64,000 nt of DNA, from assembly GCF_030052815.1 (NCBI RefSeq), contig NC_079495.1:116104194-116168193 (forward strand), written 5' to 3'. Source of the DNA: Hevea brasiliensis (taxonomy: Eukaryota; Streptophyta; Magnoliopsida; Malpighiales; Euphorbiaceae). Positions 55,533 through 64,000 of this stretch are shown here, one piece after another. The notes below the pieces were generated by a model. That model saw nothing but the letters and a program-made list of their open reading frames with translations, was not told where the DNA came from and searched no databases. The translations under genes were made by a program, and so were the position numbers. Position 1 is the first letter of the stretch, and every line of letters starts with the position of its first letter.

Positions 55533-56879
55533 TGTTCTAAATATGTCCCAGAGAGGGATGAGTTAGATTAATACAATTTTTTAATTCTTACTTAAAACTT
55601 TCGAAAATTTGTGACTTGATTTAAGTAAGTATTTTAATGTGATGTGTGTATGTTAAATAGTTTAAATAAACTATTTATGCAAATATGACTCAAAGCACGC
55701 TCAACATATTGTTCAAATAGAATATTGCAATACTCAACAAACAAAACAGTAAACTGATTCAGAACACAACACACAAATTTAACATAACTAGAAAATAAAT
55801 TGCAAAAATTTAAAGAGTAAGGGTTAAGAAAATAGAATATTGAATTTTTATAGTAATTCAGCTTAAATAGCCTACATCCACGCTCTCAAATGTGTCATTT
55901 TGAGTTTTTGCTCCACTATTCTTCTCTTTTAAAGACAAGAGACAAAACCTTTTTACAAATCTCCACTCTAAAGCTTTACAAAATAGTTTCAAACTTCTCA
56001 CAAGTGTTATCCCAAATACTTTACACCATTAATTTTCAATAGGTGCTTGCTAAACCTCTCATAAATGCTAATAAAGTTATTTGAAGCTCACTCTTACTCA
56101 TTACAAAAAAATTTAGAAAGAAGAGTTGAGTAGATATGTCAATAAAGAGCAGTAAAAACAAGTGGGAGCACTTTGAATGAAAATTTTAAATGACTTCAAA
56201 GAGTTAGGAACACAATAGCAAGTTTCATTAAGTGTAAAATGACCAAGAGTAAGTGTATTTATAGTCTCAAACTATTTTTGATCATTTGAAAGGTCATTAG
56301 AACATTATAAATTCAAATTTCGAGAAGCTACTTGTTATTTTATCATTTTCTGTGATACTGTGCAGACTTAAGTCAGTTAGCAAACGAGTTAGAATACAAA
56401 GGACATTAGCAAATCAGTTAGCAAACCTGTAAACCTTTTCTGGTCAAGTTTAAAAAATTAAAAGCATTACACCAGATCACAATGAAATGCTTTTAGGCTA
56501 TTCAAAACTTAAAAATAAGTTCTAAAAACTTATGATAAAAGTTTGAGGGATTAAAAGTTAATTTCATCGGCTCTACTCCTCAATTCTTTTCACAAATAAT
56601 CTTAAGATACTTAAACTATACTCTAAACTATATACCTTCATTTTGATCTTCAATATAGCTTGAAAGGTAGCTTTTTTGGTTCTTATCTTCCTTGTCTTTG
56701 ATTCATCTTGAGTTGCCTTAGGATGTCATCTTTCTTCAAAGCATAATTCCACCAACTCATGAATCTTTCTTTTTATCCTTAGGAAGATATATCACAACAC
56801 TTAAAGAAAAGTTAGGTTGATTCTAATTGAATTTTGCTATTATCAAAATCCATGCTCTTTTGAGCTCATGGGGTCAACA
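55533..56879 (-). repeat. 3' LTR of the SIRE-type element
   Basis: On the - strand it starts TGTTGACCCCATGAGC and ends TATTTAGAACA. The end region has the CATCCCTCTCTGGGA-type stretch near the terminus usual for SIRE LTRs. Only one copy is in the window, so the borders rest on TG/CA ends and the adjacent polypurine tract. Confidence 0.65.
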
Positions 56880-56880
56880 A

Positions 56881-56897
56881 TCTTTCCCTTTTTGATT
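56881..56897 (-). other. Polypurine tract of the SIRE-type element
   Basis: On the - strand AATCAAAAAGGGAAAGA directly precedes the LTR start. Confidence 0.6.
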
Positions 56898-58927
56898 ATG
56901 ACAAAACTTAATTGAATCACCAAACAAGAATTAAAAATGTGTGAGTGTATGAGTATATATGTGGGAATAGCTCCCCCTATATGTATGCACACATATCAGC
57001 ACATATTAACAATTATGCATAACACTTCATATACAACAACTCCCTCATAATAATTTCAATGAAATATTCATAAACATTTTAGCTGCAAATGATTTTAAGC
57101 AAGGATATCAACAATTATGTACATAATAAATTATCCACAATAGTATCCATAGTTTAAGAATTTTCATTCCAAAAATGATCATCAATAAAATAAAGTCAAT
57201 CTAATCATCAATCCATTGATCTACACAATAATCATCAAAATATCCAACAAAATAAAGTAATCTATTTCTCCCTCTTTTTGTCAGCATTAAAAGGACATAA
57301 GAGAAGGAATTCAGTCACATAAGCATAAATAGAGATACTATTCAAGTGCAACTGTCCAAATAGAAAATTATCACATAGGATAGTAAACTAAACATAGTTC
57401 AAACTAAAATTAGCAAACTAAAGACTGACTGTCAAACACACACAAAATAAGAACAGTAGAAAAGGACCTAGCACATCAGTCCTATCCTTGTAACCTAGAG
57501 CCCTCCTAGTTAGCTTTAGTCTATTAGCAGGCATTTTCTTCCTCTTTTGCTTGAAGGCTCATCACTCAAGCTTTTTAAAATCTTAATAGCCATGGTAGCA
57601 CTTGGAGTCAAAGGAACAAGAGTACCCCGCTAATTTAGTAGCTGTTGGCGCTTCTAAAGTTGCTGTTGTCCGCTGTTTGCTAGATTTGGCCTCTTTGCCA
57701 GATGTTTTGCTAGTATTTGCTTGCTGTTTGCTTCGTTATTCCTTTTTAGCAGATTTTTGTTTACCTTTACTAACAAGTGCAGTGGGGACAGGAGTGTATG
57801 GTTCCTTTGCAACATCAGAACTAGACTCACTCTCTTCACTTTCATTGCCTCCTTGGCTGCTACCTTAGGATCCATCATCATCACTATCAAAACTGGTCTT
57901 TTCCTTAGCAGATTCCACTTTCTCATTTTCTGTTTCAACTTCTTCCTCTTCATCCTCTTCCTCTTCTTTTCACTCCCAACTTCCTCTTATTTTTTAGAAC
58001 CTATAGCACCTTCTTTACTTGTTTCCCTAGCTTCCTTACTTATAATACCTAGATGAGCCTTGATTTTGGTTAAGCCATCCACAATATTATACATCATTAA
58101 TAGAAAACAATTAACTTTAGACTCAAGAGTATCTATGAGAACACGCTGATATGAGCGAACCTATTTTTGCTCTTCAAACTCAAGTTCAGAAAATTGCCTC
58201 AAATTATCAAGCTCTTCTAAAATCCTTTCAACATCATAGGTATCACTTTTACTAACTTTTGAGCTAGCCCCTTTTTCAAATCTCATTTTCCTTCCATCAT
58301 CATCTTTTTGCATACTTGTAATTGGAATCATATTGGTTCTAAGTTTTTCATTCTTTAAAGGAATGTCAAAATCCCTAAATAATCCATTTAAAAGATGTGC
58401 ATATGGGAGTTTGGAAGGAGGTTTCCACTTCATAATTTGCTTTATCATGAAATAAGCAAGATTGAATTCTATTTCATTCACAATGTGCCAAATGATGCGT
58501 AAATCAAGGGTACTCAAGTAGTTAGGGCTGCCAGTTCTAGGATTTAGGACATAAATGACAAAACTGTGTAAGATTTTTATATGTTTATGGGCATGGGTAA
58601 TACTAGTTTTATCCTTGACTTCTCCTTTGAAGACCTCATCTTCAAAATCTCTTTTGTTAAATCCACCAACTTGAAATACTTCTCTTTGGGAACTCACTCA
58701 GTTGCCACTATTGGGAATTCCTAAAGCATTGGCTAATCTTTCTACAGTCACTTCATATACTTTCCCTTTCATTTTTACTTTAAAGAAATCATCATTTTTA
58801 GTGTTTCTAATTCTCAAGTTTCTAAAGAACTCTTAGACCAAGTCCACATAAATTCCTTCAGAACTAGAACATAACTTATCCCATTTCTAATATTAAAACA
58901 AAGACTCTAAAAGGATAAAAACTTCAC

Positions 58928-60536
58928 TGATACACTTATATTATATAGATATTTTTAAGCATATTTGTACAGGATTTCATAGCATTTAGATATGTAATTT
59001 TATGTATAATCATCAAATTCATTTACGTTTGTAAATTTCATCACTTTGCATTGAATTCTATGTTTTCTGCACATTTTTAGGTGTTTTAAGGGAGTTCCAA
59101 AGCATAGGAGTAAAGAAGGAAGCTTGAAAAAACTCAAAAAGAAAAGCATTATTGCTGATACCCTTTACACAGGTCGTGTAAACATGCTACAGACTCATGT
59201 AACTTGCTGCCAAGAGAAAACCAAAGAAGTCAAAGAAGAAACAAAGTACAAGGGTCGTGTAACACGACCCATGTAATCTATGGAGACCCGTGTAAGATTC
59301 TGCCTAGCAAAGCTTGAAAAATTCCCAGAAGAACAGCAGAACACGGGCTATGTAATTGGACTCGTGTAACTGGCCAAGACCCATGTAATCTTCTGTCCAA
59401 ACGCGAGATGCAAATTTCAAGTTCCAGTAAGTTACACGCCCCCTGGGTCGTGTAGTGGCACACGGGCCGTGTATCAGTCGACAGCCAGTTTCTTGAATAA
59501 ATTCTAGCTCCATTTTTTACATTTAGAACAAACTTCTAATGCCTTGGGGACTCTAAAAACCTGACCCTAGAACATTTAATATAAATAGAAGTAGCAGAAG
59601 ACAGAGAGAAAAAATTCGGACATCCGAGATCTGATAGTCGACCATTCATACACCCACCTTCACATCTTCATCATTCTCTCTAAGTCGTCTTGAAGAATAG
59701 TGCATTGGCATCAAGGAGGAGCCCTCAGCTGAAGTTCCACAAGTTCAAAGCTGTAGATTCTCTTCGGTTCTTTTGTTCTAATTCTTTAGGCCGCTTTTAT
59801 GTTCTTTCATTTCATCTTTGTTATGTTTGCTAAACTCACCATGAGTGAGTAGTTTCTTTATTATGGAATTAGGAGAGTAACGCTTGTAATCATTATTATG
59901 GATAAATATTGAGTTTTATCTATTGGATTTGAGTTTTATTCTTAATATTCTATGTTCTCAATGCATGCTATGTGTCGGTACTCACTTAGACATGATATAA
60001 GATATTAATTGAAGAACTAAAAGGTGAAGATTGGTATTGGAAAATCAGAATATTACTTAGGAAATCTGATTTAGAGATAGGCTGATGACCTTCATAGAAT
60101 TCCATAATTAATCATAGATCTTAAAGGGTTTTGATTAGGACTAATCACCAATGAAAGTAGGGTTTAGCTCTAATTGAAACACACCCTAGGTGCCTTGAGA
60201 GAGGACCTAGGATATCTTAGGATTAATTTCCATCAAAGCAACGATCCTCAATCCAATGAATAGACAAGATTGAATCCATAATAAGGTTAAAGTGTGAAAT
60301 CTTAATTTTGGAATTGTTTTAATAAATTGTTTCATTTTAAGTTCATTATTCTCCTAGTTTTTAGTGCTCAAGATAAATTAGATTCACACTCCCATTATAT
60401 TCGGTGGCCTAGACAGTCAAAATTGCTGTGTAACTTAGTACTTGCTTATTAAATTCTTCGTGGGACGATACTCTACTCATTACTTTATTACTTGTTAGTG
60501 ATCCGTGCACTTGCGGGGTTGTAAAACCAGCAAACA
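58928..60536 (+). mobile_element. Solo LTR, about 1.6 kb, inside the envelope-like ORF
   Basis: TGATACACTT at the left and CAGCAAACA at the right, with TTCAC (58923-58927) and CTCAC (60537-60541) as a 5-bp target duplication with one change. Removing it brings the two parts of the envelope-like gene together. A TATA box, TATAAATA, is at 59580-59587 and sets the + orientation. The right end (GTGCACTTGCGGGG) is typical of some gypsy LTRs. Degenerate GTCGTGTAA motifs fill 59166-59475. No internal domain remains, so it arose by LTR-LTR recombination. Confidence 0.68.
59166..59475 (+). repeat. Clustered GGGTCGTGTAA-type motifs with a perfect inverted repeat
   Basis: About nine degenerate copies of (C/G)xCGTGTAA and CATGTAA occur in both orientations in 310 bp, e.g. 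GGTCGTGTAA, CCCGTGTAAG, CTCGTGTAACT, GGTCGTGTAG, GGGCCGTGTA. At 59252-59270, GGGTCGTGT and ACACGACCC are perfect inverted arms around one base. Confidence 0.7.
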
Positions 60537-60806
60537 CTCACTGAAAGTAAGCTAATAAATGTACCTTGGTTCATGATATGCCCCTTCCATGAGCACAACA
60601 GGGGCTTTGGAGACTTTAGCCTTTTTATTACTCTTTTTTTTTTAGTAAATTCACCAGCCCTTTTCTTTGGCTAAGATTTAGCCTTTTCAATGAGCAAAAG
60701 CTTCTCTTTCTGTGCTGGTGGAGGAGATGGAGGAACACTGTCATTGTTAGAATTTGAAGACAAAGTATACTAAGTAACCTTTTGCTTTTCCCTTTGATTG
60801 AGCCAT

Positions 60807-62189
60807 GATCAAACCAGGAGCTTTTGGCAATAGGGAAGAACATTGCTAGGGTTTCAACATGAAATAAACCACCAATATAAATACCTAACAAAGATTAAAA
60901 ATATTTGTAGAGAATCATGGGTAAAGTTCATATATTGCTCAAGTAGTTTGTATTAAAAAAAAAATTTATGTAACATAATGAAAGTAAAAAGAATCATATT
61001 ATAACTTAAAAATGCATACCCATTGAGAATCAGAAATACAACATGTATCTTTCCAAATTTTCAAAAGAATAGAAAAAGTAATCAATGGAAAATTTGGTTT
61101 TCAAAGATATAGGGAATAGTAACAACAATTTTTGAAGATTGACATATTGCGCAGGTTATTTGCATGAGAAAGATCCAAATAAAGAAACCCATCAACAACT
61201 AGTTAAGAAAAATTGAATATACGGAAGGTAGATCAAAAATTTGTGAGAACCACAACAATCACAGATTTGAAAATATACCTATAATTTTTGAATTGATGTA
61301 AACAGATGAGAGATGACAAAAATACTTAGGCTCTCGAAAAACTTAACCTGCGAGGTACCGCTTGGCTATGAAATTTTTTAAAAATGGCAAAATTAAATGT
61401 AGAAAAAGATCGTGCAGGCGAGAAGAATTTGGGCTATCAAGTTTAGTAAGGTGCGATGAATGAATATGGGTTTGCTACAAGAAGAATGGGCTTCGTCATT
61501 TTTGAGAGAGAGAAAAATGGTGATGGCTGAAAGTAGTGTGAATGAAGAGATTAAGTGAGAGAGAGAAAAGAAAATAATAGGCTATACTTTTATTTTAATA
61601 GCTTTGGGCAGTTTCCAGAATGAAGAGCCAAAATATTTCAGTTTTTGAAAAATTAATTTTGAAATTTAAACATGAAAAGCTGAAATAGAAGTTTTGCAAG
61701 AGTTGAGGTTACATGAATTAGTAGAGAAACTGAAAAGATGATGGGTCTAAGGATTTTTAAGTCCCGTGGCTAAATTTTTTTCAAATAAAGTAGGAAATTA
61801 TATTTATGCCCTTTAAAAATAATGAAGCTTAGTCTTAAAAAGAAAGGGGCATTTTTGTAATATGGGTCATAAGCACACAGTGGGGGCACATAGGAGACAG
61901 AAAAAATCCATTTAAAAATAATTTTTGAATTTTAAGCACAAGTAGACCTGAGTACATAGTATGCTAACGTAAAATTGGGAACAGTAGTGAATCACTTAGC
62001 AAACAACCTACTATGCCACTGTTACGAAAATTCTGTAGAATATTGTTCACAGCAGATTAGACCCCATAAATTTTCAAAATATATCAGAAATTTTAGCACT
62101 CATTATCAGTAATGCTAATCAACATATATCACTCAATTAATATACAAACACATGTAAATGCATCAAATATCAAGTAGGAATATTTGTCA
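60807..62189 (-). other. Spacer of the SIRE-type element between pol and the envelope-like ORF
   Basis: Non-coding in all frames. On the - strand it has pyrimidine-rich CTCTCTCTC stretches near 61510-61570 that resemble a plant promoter and 5' leader, so the envelope-like gene may have been transcribed from its own start. Confidence 0.45.
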
Positions 62190-63045
62190 TGCCAATTTCC
62201 CTTTTTATTCTACAAAATGCGTCCTCTTTAAGTGGTTTTGTAAAGATATTAGCAAGCTGATTTTCTGAAGGGACAAATTCAATTTGAATATCACCATTTT
62301 GAATATGATCCCTTATAAAATGATGTCTTTCTCAATACGCTTGCTTCTAGAGTGTTAGACAGGATTTTTTATCAAATTTATAGCACTTGTATTATCACAT
62401 CTTATAGGAATATAATCAAATTTAATTTCAAAATCTTTAAGTTATTGTTTCATCTATAAAATCTATGCTGCACAACTTCCAACTGTAATATATTCAGCTT
62501 CGACTGTAGAAAGTGCAACAGAAGTTTGCTTTTTTACTATGCCATGAGACTAATGCATGACCCAAAAATTGATAAGTTCTAGAAGTGCTTTTTCTGTCTA
62601 ACCTATTGCCTATAAAATCAGAATCACTATAACTAACAAGGTCAAATAATTCACATTTTGGGTACCATAAACTAATGTTGCGTGTGCCAATGAGGTATTT
62701 GAAAATTCTTTTAATGGCAATAAGATGAGATTCCTTTGGACATGATTGAAATCTTGCAAATGAATATCTGGCCTAGATGCAATCAAGTAGAGTAAAGAAC
62801 TAATCATACCTCTATAAACTTTTGATCTACTTCTTTACCTTTTTTATCGTTCTCCAATTTAATTATTGAGCTCATGGGAGTACCAATGCTTTTCAGATCT
62901 TCCATTTTGAACTTCTTTAGCATGTCTTTGATGTATTTGGATTGATTTATAAAAATTCCATCTCTCATTTGCTTAATTTGCAATTCAAGAAAGAATGTGA
63001 GTTCACCCATCATACTCATTTCAAATTCACTTTCCATCATGTTAG
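62190..63045 (-). pseudogene. SIRE-type copia late RT and RNase H
   Basis: The open start reads EFEMSMMGELTFFLELQIKQ, MRDGIFINQSKYIKDMLKKF and IGTPMSSIIKLENDKKGKEV, the late RT of SIRE elements. After a stop, GMISSLLYLIASRPDIHLQ and, in other frames, LYSDSDFIGNRLDRKSTS-like and ENQLANIFTKPLKED-like residues of RNase H follow, to an end near 62190. The early RT blocks with YVDD should precede it and are missing. Confidence 0.8.
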
Positions 63046-63176
63046 AGAATTTCTTATGAAGAGAATGGTTAGTTGCACAAAAAATAATATCATGTGGTTA
63101 GCTGCAAAGAGAATGTGGTTAGTTGCACCACATAAATTAGCACAATAAAGCATATAGAATATTTAATAGGAAAACT
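63046..63176. other. Junction between two oppositely oriented copia pieces
   Basis: 131 bp with three short repeats of the form GAATG(T)GGTTAGTTGCAC (63065, about 63095, 63110). It is not part of copia pol on either strand. Confidence 0.5.
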
Positions 63177-64000
63177 TTGACCATGGAAAAATCTATTCAT
63201 GTACTTTTTGATGAGACTAACCCTTTTTTGCAAAGGAAAGATTCTTATCATGATGAAAATGAGCAGATTTTTGACACCGTAAATTCAAATGAAGATGAGC
63301 TTGAGCTAAAACAATTAGTAGAGGTTAATCAAAATGACAAAGAAGAAGAACTTCTACTATGTACAAATGTTGAAACTCAAGAAGAACCATCATAAAAGAT
63401 GGTGACTAGAGCTCAACTTAGAAGATATTTTGGTAATGTTGCTTTTGTCTCTAAATTTGAACCTAAAACATGTGATGAATCTCAAAATGATGAGAGTTGG
63501 CTTCTTGCTATGCAAGAGTAACTCAATCAATTTAAGAGAAATAAAGTATAGATACTTGTTCCTAGACTTTAAAAGCATTTTATCATTGGAACTCAATGGG
63601 TGTTTAGGAATAAGATGGATGAAAAAGGGCATTTAATTAGAAACAAAACTAGACTATTAGGTCAAGGATACAACCAAGAGAAAGGTATTGATTTTGATGA
63701 AACCTTTGCTCCAATTGCTAGAATTGAAGCTATTATAATGTTATGTGCATTTGCATGCTTTAAAAATTTCATGTTTTATCAAATGGATGTTAAAAGTGCT
63801 TTCTTAAATAGATATATTGATGAAGAAGTTTATGTAGCCAATCCCCTGGTTTTGAAGAACCACATTTTCCAAATCATGTTTTTAAACTCATTAAAGCTCT
63901 TTATGGTGTAAAGTAAGCTCTTAAAGCATGGTATGAGAGACTTAGCAATTTTTTGCCTCAAAATGATTTTAAAAGAGGAAAAATGGATACTACTCTTTTT
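63177..64000 (+). pseudogene. SIRE-type copia integrase end and early RT, + strand
   Basis: It starts with the C-terminal integrase block KSIHVLFDETNPFLQRKDS, an acidic linker, then the early RT: ESWLLAMQE with a stop, IIGTQWVFRNKMDEKGHL, GYNQEKGIDFDETFAPIARI and MFYQMDVKSAFLN. A frameshift follows and other frames give AWYERLSNFLPQNDFKRG to the window end. It corresponds to the part of pol that is missing from the - strand element next to it. The copy has at least four stops. Confidence 0.82.

Larger units (their letters stand above)
57520..60806 (-). pseudogene. Envelope-like ORF of the SIRE-type element, split by a solo LTR
   Basis: The ATG at 60806 opens MAQSKGKAKG, followed by a Ser/Pro/Lys-rich part. 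The gene is interrupted at 60536-58928. It goes on with VKGK-like residues (KMKGKVYEVTVERLANALGI), then after a stop 178 open codons: SPNYLSTLDLRIIWHIVNEI, EFNLAYFMIKQIMKWK, KLPYAHLLNGLFRDFDIPL. These match the plant domain called putative plant transposon protein (Transposase_32 / envelope-like in SIRE). The C-terminal part is strongly acidic (EEDEEEEVETENEKVE) and Ser/Lys-rich to about 57520. No signal peptide or membrane segment is seen in what survives, so an envelope role is not shown by the sequence. Confidence 0.65.
55533..63045 (-). mobile_element. SIRE/Maximus-type Ty1/copia element, 3' part
   Basis: On the - strand it runs from late RT and RNase H (63045 to 62190), a long spacer, an envelope-like ORF (60806 to about 57520), another spacer, a polypurine tract, to a 1347-bp LTR. 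An extra ORF between pol and the 3' LTR is the mark of the SIRE/Maximus lineage. The 5' half (gag to early RT) is absent on this strand. A solo LTR of another family splits the envelope-like ORF. Many stops. Confidence 0.75.

Noticed and set aside
57654..57953. Lys-rich 99-codon - strand ORF as a separate gene
   Set aside because: It is an out-of-frame reading of the acidic C-terminal part of the envelope-like ORF.

Overview
The window is repeat-rich nuclear DNA of a flowering plant, probably a eudicot and probably pericentromeric. It holds no intact ordinary host gene that I can defend. Almost all of it is nested and decayed transposable elements: Ty3/gypsy of the Tat/Ogre and chromovirus types, Ty1/copia including a SIRE/Maximus type, hAT transposons and small non-autonomous DNA elements. 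GT-AG introns, plant tRNA primer-binding sites (tRNA-Arg and initiator tRNA-Met) and long AT-rich spacers fit a plant. I cannot name the species. Layout. 1-29961 is most of one giant Tat/Ogre-type gypsy element on the + strand. It has a 5' LTR cut by the window start (1-1849), a tRNA-Arg primer site (1853-1870), an extra ORF1 (13702-15582), gag, protease with a G-patch, a spacer that looks like the Ogre intron, RT/RNase H/second RNase H/integrase (to 23019), a structured and tandem-repeat 3' region (23020-24804), and a full 5157-bp 3' LTR (24805-29961) that carries a decayed antisense gene. A complete chromovirus with a chromodomain, on the - strand, is nested in its leader at 2262-13249, flanked by a perfect 5-bp duplication CGTTC. 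The giant element itself sits inside the integrase of another gypsy, whose remainder is at 29962 to about 31300. 31326-34750 holds possible host exon scraps, two copies of a foldback Mutator-like MITE, and the LTR of a further gypsy. That gypsy (tRNA-Met primer site at 34755; gag, protease, RT, integrase start) runs to 38799, carries MITE copies in its LTR and in its RT region, and is cut by a copia element on the - strand (38800-43310). 43311-49590 is AT-rich, with a broken hAT transposase fragment, small MITE-like units and a 425-bp tandem duplication. 49594-51423 is a long open hAT transposase ORF with an unusual duplicated N-terminus. After a suspicious homopolymer tract come a 1-kb non-autonomous hAT element (52196-53197) and an intron-bearing fragment of a kinesin-5 motor gene that lacks its P-loop (54615-55125). 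55533-63045 is the 3' part of a SIRE-type copia on the - strand, with an envelope-like ORF split by a 1.6-kb solo LTR (58928-60536). 63177-64000 is the RT start of a like element on the opposite strand, head to head with it. How it fits together: this is a layered record of insertions. By nesting, the order is gypsy at 29962, then Tat/Ogre, then chromovirus; and gypsy at 34755, then MITEs and copia. No gene set forms a host pathway. Most element genes carry stops or frameshifts. The best candidates for something not well described are a family of covarying RNA hairpins with GNRA-type loops in the 3' region of the Tat/Ogre element (23091-23710), a phase-0 intron inside the chromovirus integrase, and the rebuilt N-terminus of the hAT transposase.
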